From NCBI GenBank assembly GCA_020638135.1, contig JACKJE010000013.1, positions 1 to 64,000 of the forward strand: a stretch of DNA of 64,000 nucleotides, written 5' to 3'. Below are positions 1 to 9,499 of the stretch, piece by piece (position 1 is the stretch's first letter; each line of letters opens with the position of its first letter). Origin of the DNA: Methylobacteriaceae bacterium (lineage in GTDB: Bacteria > Pseudomonadota > Alphaproteobacteria > Rhizobiales > Beijerinckiaceae). Both the position numbers and the translations under genes were made by a program. The notes under the pieces are model-generated. The model was not told the origin of the DNA. It saw only the letters and a program-made list of their open reading frames with translations, and did no database searches.

Positions 1-585
1 GATCCGACGATCGATTCACAGATGGTGGCCTTGCGCGCGTCCGGCGCGGACACGCTGTTCAACATGACGACGCCCAAATTCGCGGCGCAGTCGATCCGCA
101 AGGCCGCCGAGCTCGGCTGGAAGCCGCTGCACTACATCGTGGCCGTGGCGAGTTCGATCAAGACGGTGCTGCAGCCGGCGGGGCTCGAAAATTCCAAGGG
201 TCTGGTGACGGCGATCGCCACCAAGATCCCGGCCGATCCGCGCTGGGCGAACGACAAGGCGACGCAGGACTATCTCGCCTTCATGAAGGAGTGGAACAAC
301 AACGCCGATCCGAACGACGGCTCCAACACGACCGGCTACAATTCGGCCTGGCTGACCGAAAAGGTGCTGACCGAGTGCGGCAAGGACTGCACGCGCGAGA
401 AGCTGATGAAGGTGGTCTCCAATCTGAAGGACGTGCAATTGCCGCTCGGCCTGCCGGGCGTGACCCTGTCGTCTTCGCCCACCAATTTCTCGCTCTACAG
501 CAAGCTTCAGATCTCGCGGTTCGACGGCGTGACCTGGGAGCCGATCGGGCCGGTGATCGAAGCCGGAGCGGCCAGGACGAACTGA
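1..585 (+). CDS. ABC transporter substrate-binding protein, C-terminal part (branched-chain amino acid/amide type)
   Basis: The reading frame is open from the first base, so this is the last 194 codons of a gene that begins upstream of the window. The sequence resembles the second lobe of periplasmic LivK-type binding proteins: an alternating strand/helix pattern, a segment on 'maximum-occurrence' motifs such as QSIRKAAELGW and HYIVAVASS, and two cysteines (CGKDC) near the end that could form a small disulfide. Such proteins capture amino acids, amides or aromatic compounds in the periplasm for an ABC permease. No permease gene is visible here; it may lie upstream. The ligand cannot be told from this fragment. 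Confidence 0.85.
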   Translation, partial: DPTIDSQMVALRASGADTLFNMTTPKFAAQSIRKAAELGWKPLHYIVAVASSIKTVLQPAGLENSKGLVTAIATKIPADPRWANDKATQDYLAFMKEWNNNADPNDGSNTTGYNSAWLTEKVLTECGKDCTREKLMKVVSNLKDVQLPLGLPGVTLSSSPTNFSLYSKLQISRFDGVTWEPIGPVIEAGAARTN

Positions 586-628
586 GAGCGACGGCGGCGC
601 GGGCGACTTTCGTCCGCCCGCCTCCGGT

Positions 629-1438
629 TCAGGGCGTATTGCCTGACGTCGGCCGGAACCGCCGCACGAACAGATTGGCGATCATCGCCTGCGCGACATG
701 CTCGGCCATGCAGCGATAGCCGAGATCGTTGAGATGGAATTGGTCCTGCGCCAGCACCGGCGCGGCGCGCGCCTGCGCGATAAAGCGCATGGCGTCGTAG
801 CGGCGGATATAGAGAACGCCTTCCTGAGCCGAAATCTTGAACAGGGTGTCGCGGATTTCTTCGTAATTCTTGTCGCGCGCCAGCTTGGGCGTGTACTGCA
901 GGCCGACGAGCACGACGTCGATCTTGTCGGCCTTGAGCCAGTCGACCGTCGAGCGCACCGTTTGTTCGAACTGGTCTGGCGGCACGCGCGACAGCGCGTC
1001 ATTGGTGCCGAGCTGCCAGAGCACGAGGTCCGGCCGTGACACGGCGACCTCGGTGCGCAGCCGTTCCGCCGTCGTGGCCGCGACCTCGCCGGATACGCCG
1101 CGATTGACGATCTCGACATCGACGCCGTTCAGCGCCTTGCCGAGAATCTCATGCAATTGAGAAGGATAGTTGCGCGAGCGCGAGCTGGCGCCGACCCCGT
1201 AAGTGGAGGACGATCCGATTGCGAGCACGCGCGCCTTTTTCTTCGCGGCGAGCACGGCGGCGAAATTGGGCAGGGGCGCGGGCGCGGCAATGTCGCTCGC
1301 CGGCGCCTGGCACTGCGCGCTCAGCGGCGGCGGCTCGCCGGCCTTGGGCGCGGCGGCGTCCTCGGCCTGCGCCGCCAGGGCGGCGGAGCCGACGAACGTC
1401 AGACTTGCGAAGAAGAGGCCCGCGACCTTGCGCGCCAT
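629..1438 (-). CDS. SGNH/GDSL-type hydrolase, secreted (lysophospholipase L1-like)
   Basis: Predicted 269-residue protein with an N-terminal signal sequence (MARKVAGLFFASLTFVGSAA, cleavage probably near ALAAQA). The SGNH blocks are present: GSSSTYG around residue 75 with Ser77 as probable nucleophile, NRGVSG around 112, GTND around 144, and DQFHLND near the C terminus supplying the Asp-His pair. Family members are esterases or acetyl hydrolases acting on lipids or on O-acetyl groups of cell-surface sugars. The ATG at 1438 was chosen because it starts the signal peptide; it lies 40 bp inside the end of the preceding opgC-like gene, so the two are probably translated from one message. Pairing with an acyltransferase-like membrane protein suggests envelope glycan modification, an inference. 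The frame remains open to 1561. Confidence 0.8.
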   Translation of the reverse strand: MARKVAGLFFASLTFVGSAALAAQAEDAAAPKAGEPPPLSAQCQAPASDIAAPAPLPNFAAVLAAKKKARVLAIGSSSTYGVGASSRSRNYPSQLHEILGKALNGVDVEIVNRGVSGEVAATTAERLRTEVAVSRPDLVLWQLGTNDALSRVPPDQFEQTVRSTVDWLKADKIDVVLVGLQYTPKLARDKNYEEIRDTLFKISAQEGVLYIRRYDAMRFIAQARAAPVLAQDQFHLNDLGYRCMAEHVAQAMIANLFVRRFRPTSGNTP

Positions 1439-2493
1439 TCGGTCAGCCACGCGCTTAACCCCATGATTACTATGCCGATCGATAACACGAGGGTATCCTT
1501 GAGGATACCACCGCCATAGACATAGGCGGCAATCTGCCCGCAAAGGCTCAACACCGAGCAAACGCAGAAGACTTCGAGCGAATTGCGGCCAAGCTTGGCA
1601 AAATATTCGCTAACGGGGGCAAACCAGCCGGGCAGGCGCGCCCAGAGACCATGAACGACCGCGACCACGCACAGGAACTGCAGGACGCGCGCCGGCGAAT
1701 CGAAGGTCTTGTTGAACAGGAAGACGAGCTTCGGGGCAGGCACAGAGCCGGGCGACGGCGAATATCCATGCCAGGCGGAGACGACCCCGAGGATGACGAA
1801 GGGCAGGACGGCGATCCGGATCCAGTGGACGTGCCGCCGGGCGAGGCCGCCCGGCCCGTCCTTGCGGGCCAGAAGGAAGCCGCAGACGAAGATGAACTGC
1901 CAGCCCAGCGGATTGAAGAACCATGTGCCCTCGATCGGCCAGGTCGGCAGGTTGTAGCCGGTGACGAGGGTCGCCATCCAGACCGCGGCGGAGACGGCCA
2001 GCAGCAGCCAGGGCGAAATGCGGTCGAGAAAGGCGAAGAGCGGCGCCGCCGTCATCAGGACCACGTAGAGCGGCAGGATGTTGAAATAGCCGAGTTGGTG
2101 GGTCAGCAGCACCAGGCCGATATGCGTCTCGATCGGTTCGAGGAAGACGGGGCTCGCATTGTGCCAGTCGAGCAGCGCGGGTTGCGACAGGAACAGGCTG
2201 GCCGCCGCCAGGATCGCCAGCGCCAGCATGGTGATGAGGATCTGGGCGGCGTAGATCTGCAGGGCGCGGCCGAGAAGGCGGAAGGTCACGTCGCGCATCG
2301 GCGCGCGCTTCTCACTCGATCCGACGACGAAGCGCAACGAGAAGCCGGCAAGGAAGACAAACATTTCGGCGCTGTCGCCGAGCATGAAATTGCGCGACGT
2401 GAACCGCTCGAAGATGATGCCCGGCACATGGTTGATGAAAATCGTCAGGAGCGCGAAGCCCCGCCAGAAGTCGATTTCGTTGGGGCCCCGCAT
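1399..2493 (-). CDS. OpgC-domain integral membrane protein (acyltransferase-3 like)
   Basis: Predicted 364-residue polytopic membrane protein with about ten hydrophobic segments. The start MRGPNEIDFWRG(FALL) and the following HVPG, the SAEMFVFLAGFS segment and WHNASP are characteristic of OpgC_C proteins, which are related to acyltransferase-3 enzymes. OpgC of other bacteria transfers succinyl groups to osmoregulated periplasmic glucans; that substrate is not proven here. The gene follows the Lrp-type regulator with almost no gap and overlaps the SGNH hydrolase gene at its 3' end, so the three form one minus-strand unit. An alternative TTG start at 2517 would overlap the Lrp stop codon; the ATG at 2493 is preferred because family alignments begin near this motif. 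Confidence 0.75.
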   Translation of the reverse strand: MRGPNEIDFWRGFALLTIFINHVPGIIFERFTSRNFMLGDSAEMFVFLAGFSLRFVVGSSEKRAPMRDVTFRLLGRALQIYAAQILITMLALAILAAASLFLSQPALLDWHNASPVFLEPIETHIGLVLLTHQLGYFNILPLYVVLMTAAPLFAFLDRISPWLLLAVSAAVWMATLVTGYNLPTWPIEGTWFFNPLGWQFIFVCGFLLARKDGPGGLARRHVHWIRIAVLPFVILGVVSAWHGYSPSPGSVPAPKLVFLFNKTFDSPARVLQFLCVVAVVHGLWARLPGWFAPVSEYFAKLGRNSLEVFCVCSVLSLCGQIAAYVYGGGILKDTLVLSIGIVIMGLSAWLTEWRARSRASSSQV

Positions 2494-2513
2494 GCCGCCG
2501 TCTGCTCGCGTCT

Positions 2514-2981
2514 TCAAGCTTTCGCCGGATTGGCGATCTGATAGGCGGTCGTCGACTTGATGCGCTCCATGGCGAAGCGCGAGGTGACGTTCTTGAGCGG
2601 GATCGTGCCGATCAGCCGCTTGTAGAACGCGTCATAGGCGGTCATGTCGGCGACCACCACGCGCAGCATGTAGTCGACGTCGCCGGCCATGCGATAGAAT
2701 TCCATGACCTCGGGCATTGCGGCGACGGCCGCCGCGAATTTGCGCAGCCAGGCGTCGGAATGGTCGGGCGCTTCGATCGAGACGAAGACGGTCAGCCCCA
2801 GCCCGAGCTTTTCGGGCGCGAGCAGCGCGACGCGACCGAGAATCACGCCGGCCGCTTCCAGCTTCTGCACGCGCTTCCAGCAGGGCGTTTGCGACAGGCC
2901 GACGCGATCGGACAGTTCGGCGATGGAGATCGAGGCGTCCGCCTGCAATTCGCGCAGGATTTTGCGATCGATGGCGTCCAT
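2514..2981 (-). CDS. Lrp/AsnC family transcriptional regulator
   Basis: 155-residue protein of standard Lrp length. Residues 1-60 form the AsnC winged helix-turn-helix (MDAIDRKILRELQ, then ISIAELSDRVGLSQTPCWKR). The rest is the RAM ligand-binding and oligomerisation domain, including the typical MPEVMEFYRMAGDVDYML stretch. Such proteins bind amino acids or aromatic acids and control nearby catabolic genes. It is transcribed divergently from the indolepyruvate-type oxidoreductase at 3184, whose substrates derive from aromatic or branched amino acids, so it probably controls that gene; this is inference. The longer open frame to 3266 is rejected because the ATG at 2981 begins exactly at the family N terminus. 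Confidence 0.9.
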   Translation of the reverse strand: MDAIDRKILRELQADASISIAELSDRVGLSQTPCWKRVQKLEAAGVILGRVALLAPEKLGLGLTVFVSIEAPDHSDAWLRKFAAAVAAMPEVMEFYRMAGDVDYMLRVVVADMTAYDAFYKRLIGTIPLKNVTSRFAMERIKSTTAYQIANPAKA

Positions 2982-3183
2982 GGTCGAAGCTCCGTGCGAA
3001 TCCGCGCCTAGGGAACCAATTTTGACGGGCTTGGCAAGAGCGCGACCGCGGCGGGCCGTTCGGCCGGGCGCACATGGGCGGCGCGCCGGCAACGCATATG
3101 TGGCGGGGTGCGCGGCCTGGCTGGACGCGCTAGCATGTCGCAAAGACTGACGGCGCAAGCGCCGCGCGATGGAAGGAAACGGA
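2982..3183. promoter_or_regulatory. Divergent intergenic region between lrp-type regulator and ferredoxin oxidoreductase
   Basis: A 202-bp GC-rich spacer between two divergent start codons. It must hold both promoters and probably the Lrp operator, but I could not identify a convincing box by eye. The oxidoreductase has a good ribosome binding site here (GGAAGGA at about 3170, 7 bases before the ATG at 3184). Confidence 0.4.
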
Positions 3184-6100
3184 ATGTCCGAGGCTCTGGC
3201 CAAAGAGGCGCCGCATCTGGCGGACGTATCGATCGACGACAAATACACGCTGCCGTCGGGCCGCATCTATCTCTCGGGCATTCAGGCGCTGGTGCGCCTG
3301 CCGATCCTGCAATACGAGCGCGACAAGGCCGCGGGCCTCGAGACCGGCGGCTTCATTTCCGGCTATCGCGGCTCGCCGCTCGGCATGTACGACCATGCGC
3401 TGTGGCGCGCGAAATCGCATCTGAAAGCGCACAACATCCATTTCCAGCCGGGGCTGAACGAAGATCTCGCGGCGACCTCGGTGTGGGGCAGCCAGCAGGT
3501 CGGCATGTTTCCCGGCGCAAAGGTCGATGGCGTGTTCGGCATCTGGTACGGCAAGGGGCCGGGCGTCGACCGTTCCGTCGACGTGCTGAAGCACGCGAAT
3601 TCCGCAGGAACCTCGAGGAATGGCGGCGTGCTCGCTTTCGCCGGCGACGATCACGGCTGCCAGTCCTCGACGCTGGCGCACCAGAGCGAGCAGATCTACG
3701 CCGCCGCGCTGATGCCGATCATCAATCCCGCCAATGTTCAGGACTATCTCGATCTCGGCCTCATGGGCTTCGCGCTGTCGCGCTATTCGGGCTGCTGGGT
3801 CGGCTTCAAGACGATCGCCGAGACGGTTGAAAGCGGCGCCTCGATCCATACCGATCCCTCACGCATCAATATCGTCATCCCCACCGATTTCGAAATGCCG
3901 CCGGACGGCCTCAACATCCGCTGGCCCGACGCGCCTCTCGTTCAAGAAGCGCGGCTGCACGGCCCGCGCATGCAGGCGGTCGCGGCGTTTGCGCGCGCCA
4001 ATGCGCTCGACCGCATCGTGATCGACGGCAAGCCGGCGCGGCTCGGCATCATCACGACCGGCAAGGCCTATCTCGATGTGATGCAGGCCTTGGCCGACCT
4101 CGGCATTTCCAATGCGCGCGCGGCTGAACTGGGCCTGCGCGTCTACAAGGTCGCGCTCACCTGGCCGCTCGAAGAAGAAGGCGCAAAGCGCTTCGCCGAC
4201 GGGCTGAAGGACGTGCTGGTGGTGGAGGAGAAGCGCGGCTTCATCGAAGACCAACTCGTGCGCATCCTCTACAACATGCCGGCCGACCGGCGGCCGAGCA
4301 TCGTCGGCAAGCGCGAGGAGAACGGCGCAATCCTGCTGCCGTCGATCAACGAATTGTCGCCGACCATGGCAGCGCGCGCGATCGTAAGCCGCATGAAGCG
4401 GCTTGGCCATGTGGACGCTGCGCTTGACCAGCGGCTCGCGCGTCTCGAAAGCTTCGAGGCGCTGGAGCGTGCGCCGGCGGCGACGCAGACGCCGCGCACC
4501 CCGTATTTCTGCTCGGGCTGTCCGCACAATACGTCGACCAAGGTGCCCGAAGGCAGCCGCGCCATGGCGGGCATCGGCTGCCACGGCATGGCGCTTTACA
4601 ATCCGACGCGGCGCACGGCGACGATTTCGCATATGGGCGGCGAAGGCGCTGCCTGGATCGGACAGGCGCCCTTCACCGAGGAGCCGCATGTCTTCCAGAA
4701 TCTCGGCGACGGCACCTATACGCATTCGGGCCTGCTGGCGCTCCGCGCGGCCGCCGCGTCGGGCGTGAACATCACCTACAAGATCCTCTACAACGACGCC
4801 GTCGCCATGACCGGCGGCCAGCCGGCGGAGTCGGGTTTCACCGTCTCGCAAATCGCGCATCAGGTCGTGGCGGAAGGCGCCAAGAAACTCGTGATCGTCA
4901 CCGACGAGCCGGACAAGTATCCGCCGACCGGCTATTTTCCCGCTGGCGCGACGGTGCATCACCGCAGCGTGCTCGACGCCGTGCAGAAGGACCTGCGCGC
5001 GACCAAGGGGCTGACGGTCCTGATCTACGATCAGACCTGCGCCGCCGAAAAGCGTCGTCGCCGCAAGCGTGGCCTGTTCCCCGATCCGGCCAAGCGCGCC
5101 TTCATCAACGATCTCGTGTGCGAGAGCTGCGGCGATTGCACGGAGCAGTCGAATTGCGTCTCGGTGAAGCCGCTCGAGACTGTATTCGGCCGCAAGCGGC
5201 AGATCGACCAGTCGAACTGCAACAAGGATTTCTCCTGCATCACCGGTTTCTGCCCGAGCTTCGTCACCGTCAACGGCGGGAGCCTGCGCAAGATCGAAAA
5301 GACGAAGGCGGATTCCTCGGGCATGTTCGCCAACCTGCCCGATCCGCAGATGAAGACGCTGGGCGAGCCCTACGGCATTCTGGTCACCGGCATCGGCGGC
5401 ACGGGCGTCATCACGATCGGCGCGCTGATCGGCATGGCCGCGCATGTCGAGGGCAAGGGCTGCACGACGCTCGACTTCACCGGGCTCAGCCAGAAGAACG
5501 GCGCCGTGATGAGCCATGTGCGGCTTGCCCCGCAGCCGGAAGATCTCGCGGCGGTGCGCATCGCGCCCGGCGGCGCGGATCTGCTGATCGGCTGCGACAT
5601 GATCGTATCGGCGCAGGCGAATGCGCTGTCGCGTCTCGAGCGTGGCGTGACGCGCGCCGTCATCAATGGCGATCTGCAACCGACGGCCGCCTTCGTCGTC
5701 AATCCCGATCTCGACTTCGCGACCGCGCAGGTGAAGAAGGGGCTGGTCGATGCGTTGGGCGCCGACCGTCTCGATATTCTCGATGCCACGGGGCTTGCGA
5801 CCGCTCTGATGGGCGACGCCATTTTCACCAATCCCTTCATGATGGGCTTTGCCTGGCAGAAGGGGCTGCTGCCACTGTCGCTTCCCGCCTTGAATCGCGC
5901 GATCGAATTGAACGGCGTCGCGATCGAGGCGAACAAGGAGGCTTTTGCCTGGGGCCGCCTCGCCGCGCATGACCCCAAACGCGTGCACGAGGCGATCCGC
6001 TCGCTCGAAATTCCGGAGGTGGAAGAAGAGACGCGGGAGCAGAAGCAGGCGCGGCGTATCGCCTTCCTGACCGCCTATCAGGACGCCGCATGGGCTCAAC

Positions 6101-6690
6101 GCTACACGCGCCTCGTCGATGCGGTCGCCAAGGCCGAACAGGCCAAGATGCGCGGATCGAGCGCGCTCAGCGATGCTGTGCGTGAAAGCTTCTTCAAGCT
6201 GATGAGTTACAAGGACGAGTACGAGGTCGCGCGCCTCTACACGAACGGCGAGTTCCAGCGGAAGCTCGCGCGCCAGTTCGACGGCGATTACACGCTCACC
6301 TTCCACATGGCGCCGCCGCTGGCCGCGCGGCGCGATCCGTCGACGGGCAAGCTGCAGAAGATGACGTTTGGCCCGTGGATGCTGAAGGCGCTCGGCGTGC
6401 TGGCCAAGTTCAAGGGGCTGCGCGGCGGGGCGCTGGATATTTTCGGTCGCACCGAAGAGCGCCGCATGGAGCGCGCGCTGATCGACGAATACGAGCAGAC
6501 GATGCTCGGGCTGCTCGACGGGGTGTCAGCTGACAATCACGCGACAGCGGTCGCGCTGGCGCGCCTGCCGCTGACGATCCGCGGCTTCGGCCACATCAAG
6601 GAAGCGAACGCCAAGAAGGCCGTTGCCGAGCGGCAGCGGCTGTTGCGGGCGTTCAGGTCGCCGGAGGCGTTGAAGACGGCGGCGGAGTAG
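3184..6690 (+). CDS. Indolepyruvate ferredoxin oxidoreductase family protein (fused IorA-IorB type)
   Basis: 1168-residue fusion. The family oxidatively decarboxylates 2-oxoacids (indolepyruvate, phenylpyruvate or branched 2-oxoacids) to acyl-CoA, passing electrons to ferredoxin. The N-terminal half is the pyrimidine-binding module; around residue 442 comes FCSGCPHNTST, then the TPP-binding region with GIGCHGMALY and LGDGTYTHSG. Residues about 645-690 hold cysteine motifs CESCGDC and CNKDFSC..GFC for Fe-S clusters. The C-terminal part contains the gamma-type domain (GIGGTGVITIG) and a C-terminal DUF6537-like region. Aerobic alphaproteobacteria commonly carry this single-chain form of about 1150-1180 residues. 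The ATG at 3184 is preferred over 3169 because it has a Shine-Dalgarno at proper spacing. A divergent Lrp gene suggests amino-acid-responsive control. Confidence 0.93.
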   Translation: MSEALAKEAPHLADVSIDDKYTLPSGRIYLSGIQALVRLPILQYERDKAAGLETGGFISGYRGSPLGMYDHALWRAKSHLKAHNIHFQPGLNEDLAATSVWGSQQVGMFPGAKVDGVFGIWYGKGPGVDRSVDVLKHANSAGTSRNGGVLAFAGDDHGCQSSTLAHQSEQIYAAALMPIINPANVQDYLDLGLMGFALSRYSGCWVGFKTIAETVESGASIHTDPSRINIVIPTDFEMPPDGLNIRWPDAPLVQEARLHGPRMQAVAAFARANALDRIVIDGKPARLGIITTGKAYLDVMQALADLGISNARAAELGLRVYKVALTWPLEEEGAKRFADGLKDVLVVEEKRGFIEDQLVRILYNMPADRRPSIVGKREENGAILLPSINELSPTMAARAIVSRMKRLGHVDAALDQRLARLESFEALERAPAATQTPRTPYFCSGCPHNTSTKVPEGSRAMAGIGCHGMALYNPTRRTATISHMGGEGAAWIGQAPFTEEPHVFQNLGDGTYTHSGLLALRAAAASGVNITYKILYNDAVAMTGGQPAESGFTVSQIAHQVVAEGAKKLVIVTDEPDKYPPTGYFPAGATVHHRSVLDAVQKDLRATKGLTVLIYDQTCAAEKRRRRKRGLFPDPAKRAFINDLVCESCGDCTEQSNCVSVKPLETVFGRKRQIDQSNCNKDFSCITGFCPSFVTVNGGSLRKIEKTKADSSGMFANLPDPQMKTLGEPYGILVTGIGGTGVITIGALIGMAAHVEGKGCTTLDFTGLSQKNGAVMSHVRLAPQPEDLAAVRIAPGGADLLIGCDMIVSAQANALSRLERGVTRAVINGDLQPTAAFVVNPDLDFATAQVKKGLVDALGADRLDILDATGLATALMGDAIFTNPFMMGFAWQKGLLPLSLPALNRAIELNGVAIEANKEAFAWGRLAAHDPKRVHEAIRSLEIPEVEEETREQKQARRIAFLTAYQDAAWAQRYTRLVDAVAKAEQAKMRGSSALSDAVRESFFKLMSYKDEYEVARLYTNGEFQRKLARQFDGDYTLTFHMAPPLAARRDPSTGKLQKMTFGPWMLKALGVLAKFKGLRGGALDIFGRTEERRMERALIDEYEQTMLGLLDGVSADNHATAVALARLPLTIRGFGHIKEANAKKAVAERQRLLRAFRSPEALKTAAE

Positions 6691-6697
6691 CTCGTCT

Positions 6698-7432
6698 TCA
6701 GAGGATCAGGCCGCCATCGACGATGATCGTCTGCCCGACGATGTAGGAGGCGAGCGGCGAGGCCAAGAAGAGCGCAGCGCCGGCCATGTCCTGCGGCGTG
6801 CCGAGGCGATGCAGGGGAATGCGCTGCAGTGCGCCCTCGAGGCGCTTGGGGTGATCCGTCGTCACCTTGGTGAGTTTGGAATCGACCAGCCCCGGCGCGA
6901 TGCCGTTGACGCGAACGCCGTCCTCCGCCCAGGCCTGTCCAAGCGTGCGCGTGAGGCCGACGGCGCCGGTCTTGGAGGCGTTGTAGGAGGGGTTGCCCTT
7001 GGTGGCGTGGAAGCCCGCTGTCGAGGACACGATGATGAGCGAGCCCCTGGAAGCGGCCAGCATGTCGTGGAATTTCGTGGCGCAGGCCATCAGGCTCATC
7101 AGGTTGACTTCCATCACCTTGCGGAAGCCGTCCATCGCGAACTCGCCGCGCCGGTAGAGCACCGTGCCCTGTGACAGCACGAGAATGTCGAGGCGGTCGA
7201 AATCAGGCATGAACGCGTCGATCGCGCCCGGCGCCGCCACATCGAGATTCTGATAGTGCAGACCCGCGAGATCGGAACCCTCCGCCTTGTCGTAATCGGC
7301 GGCTGCGGCGCGTGTGCCCGTCACGTGCACGTCCGCGCCCTTGGCGCGAAAGCCCTGCGCAATGCCGTTGCCGATGCCGCTGGAGCCGCCGACGACGCAG
7401 ACGGTCTTTCCTGCAAAATCCAGTTCGGTCAT
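6698..7432 (-). CDS. SDR family oxidoreductase
   Basis: 244-residue classical short-chain dehydrogenase/reductase. The NAD(P)-binding GGSSGIGNG lies at about residue 15, the catalytic Ser is in IIVSSTAGF, and the YNASK motif supplies Tyr and Lys. The C terminus YIVGQTIIVDGG is typical. In place of the usual NNAG the protein has LSQGT, so the structural Asn site is altered, which is seen in some family members. It faces the oxidoreductase with only 7 bp between the stop codons. The substrate is not evident; it could act on a hydroxy/keto acid or sugar. It is separated by 156 bp from divergent ilvD. Confidence 0.9.
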   Translation of the reverse strand: MTELDFAGKTVCVVGGSSGIGNGIAQGFRAKGADVHVTGTRAAAADYDKAEGSDLAGLHYQNLDVAAPGAIDAFMPDFDRLDILVLSQGTVLYRRGEFAMDGFRKVMEVNLMSLMACATKFHDMLAASRGSLIIVSSTAGFHATKGNPSYNASKTGAVGLTRTLGQAWAEDGVRVNGIAPGLVDSKLTKVTTDHPKRLEGALQRIPLHRLGTPQDMAGAALFLASPLASYIVGQTIIVDGGLIL

Positions 7433-7588
7433 GCGCGTTTCCCTTCGCCCTCGTTTCGTCGTTGGGTGCGATCATGATTGCGACCGCGCTCGTGTCAATC
7501 GCGCCATGCGCGCCATGCAGATTGGCTAGGAACGCGGCAAGGGCCATAATCGCAACAAAGACGCGCAAGCGCAGCATGGGAGGACATG

Positions 7589-9499
7589 ATGCCCGAATTG
7601 CGATCCAGGAAGGTCACGACTGGCCGCGCGGCGGCGATCTCGCGATCACTGTGGCGCGCGACCGGCATGAAGGACGGCGATTTCGGCAAACCGATCGTCG
7701 CCATCGCCAATTCCTTCACGCAATTCGTGCCGGGCCATGTGCATCTGAAAGACCTCGGCCAGATGGTCGCCGCCGAGATCGCCAAGGCGGGCGGCGTCGG
7801 TCGCGAATTCGACACGATCGCGGTCGACGACGGCATCGCCATGGGTCACGACGGCATGCTCTATTCGCTGCCCTCGCGCGACCTGATCGCGGATTCCATC
7901 GAGTACATGGTCAATGCGCATCGCGCCGACGCGCTGATCTGCATTTCCAATTGCGACAAGATCACGCCCGGCATGCTGATGGCGGCGCTGCGGCTCAACA
8001 TCCCGACCGTCTTCGTCTCAGGCGGGCCGATGGAAGCCGGCCGCATGAACTGGGAAGGCAAGGATGAACGTTTTTCCGGCGTGGAAGCCTATGTCGCGAC
8101 GATGAATCCCGAGATCACCGACGCGAAGATTTCGGCCTACGAGCAGCATGCCTGCCCGACCTGCGGTTCGTGCTCGGGCATGTTCACCGCCAATTCGATG
8201 AATTGTCTCGTCGAGGCGCTCGGCCTCGCGCTGCCGGGCAATGGCTCGATGCTGGCGACGCATGTCGATCGCAAGACCCTGTTTGCGCGCGCAGCCTCCC
8301 TCGTCGTGGAACTCGCGCATCGCTACTACCAGCAGAACGACGAAAGCGTGCTGCCGCGCTCGATCGCTACTTTCGAGGCGTTCGAGAACGCCATACGGCT
8401 CGACATGGCGATGGGCGGCTCAACCAATACGGTGCTGCATCTGCTCGCGGCCGCGCACGAGGCGGGCGTCGATTTCACCATGAGCGACATCGACCGGGTG
8501 TCGCGTTCGACGCCACACCTCTGCAAGGTGTCGCCGTCGACGCCGAATTATTTCATGGAGGATGTGCATCGCGCCGGCGGCATCATGCGCCTGCTCGGCG
8601 AGCTCGACCGGATCGGCGCCGTTCATCGCACTGTGAAGACGGTGCATAGCGCGTCGCTCGGCGACGCGATCGATCACTGGGATATTCTGCGCACGCAGGA
8701 CCAGGATATCGAGACCTTTTATCGGGCGGCGCCGGGCGGGCGCATCACGGTCGAGGGCATGTCTCAGCACATGCGCTATTCGACGCTCGACCGCGACCGC
8801 GAGAAGGGCTGCATCCGCGATGCCGCGCATGCTTATTCGACCGATGGCGGGCTTGCGACGCTCTACGGAAATCTCGCGACCGACGGCGCCATCGTGAAGA
8901 CGGCGGGAGTCGATTCTTCGCTGCACAAGTTTTCAGGGACGGCGCTCGTCGTTGACAGCGAGGACGAGGGCGCGCAGGCGATCCGTTCCGGCAAGGTCAC
9001 GCCGGGCACGGTTCTGGTCGTACGTTACGAAGGGCCGCGCGGCGGGCCGGGCATGCAGGAGATGCTGGCGCTGACGACGGCGCTGAAGGGGCGCGGTCTC
9101 GACAAGAAATGCGCGCTCGTCACCGACGGACGCTTCTCCGGCGCGACGTCGGGCCTGTCGATCGGCCATGTCTCCCCGGAAGCCGCATCCGGCGGCGCGA
9201 TCGGTCTCGTGCAGGACGGCGACAGAATAGAGATCGACATCGCCACGCGCTCGCTGCATCTGGCCGTCAGCGGCGATGAGCTCGCGCGCCGGCGCGCCGC
9301 GATGGACAAGCGCGGCCGCGCGGCATGGAAACCAAAGCCGCGTGAAAGACTCATGTCGGTGGCACTGCGGCACTATGCGCTGACGGCGACATCCGCCGCG
9401 CGCGGCGCGGTGCGCGATGTCGAGGCGGTCGAAAACGCATTGGCGCTCGCGGGGGCGAAACCCGCTCTCGGCGCGGCCGAGGAGAAGGCCACGAAATGA
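7589..9499 (+). CDS. ilvD: Dihydroxy-acid dehydratase
   Basis: 636 residues, the long IlvD form. It dehydrates 2,3-dihydroxy-isovalerate and -methylvalerate to the 2-oxoacids of valine, leucine and isoleucine synthesis, in the cytoplasm, using an Fe-S cluster and Mg2+. Signature segments are all present: NSFTQFVPGHVHL, DDGIAMGHDGMLYSLPSR, CISNCDKITPGMLM, CPTCGSCSGMFTANSM, and near the end ALVTDGRFSGATSGLSIGH. Two ATGs are adjacent (7586 and 7589); the strong GGGAGGA ends at 7584, so the second has better spacing. The next gene overlaps by four bases (ATGA), showing translational coupling to a 2-hydroxyacid dehydrogenase, an unusual partner for ilvD. Confidence 0.95.
   Translation: MPELRSRKVTTGRAAAISRSLWRATGMKDGDFGKPIVAIANSFTQFVPGHVHLKDLGQMVAAEIAKAGGVGREFDTIAVDDGIAMGHDGMLYSLPSRDLIADSIEYMVNAHRADALICISNCDKITPGMLMAALRLNIPTVFVSGGPMEAGRMNWEGKDERFSGVEAYVATMNPEITDAKISAYEQHACPTCGSCSGMFTANSMNCLVEALGLALPGNGSMLATHVDRKTLFARAASLVVELAHRYYQQNDESVLPRSIATFEAFENAIRLDMAMGGSTNTVLHLLAAAHEAGVDFTMSDIDRVSRSTPHLCKVSPSTPNYFMEDVHRAGGIMRLLGELDRIGAVHRTVKTVHSASLGDAIDHWDILRTQDQDIETFYRAAPGGRITVEGMSQHMRYSTLDRDREKGCIRDAAHAYSTDGGLATLYGNLATDGAIVKTAGVDSSLHKFSGTALVVDSEDEGAQAIRSGKVTPGTVLVVRYEGPRGGPGMQEMLALTTALKGRGLDKKCALVTDGRFSGATSGLSIGHVSPEAASGGAIGLVQDGDRIEIDIATRSLHLAVSGDELARRRAAMDKRGRAAWKPKPRERLMSVALRHYALTATSAARGAVRDVEAVENALALAGAKPALGAAEEKATK

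Noticed and set aside
3859..6306. 815-codon open frame antisense to the ferredoxin oxidoreductase
   Set aside because: Arg/Ala/His-rich translation with no motif; it mirrors a verified gene and is a product of GC-rich third positions.
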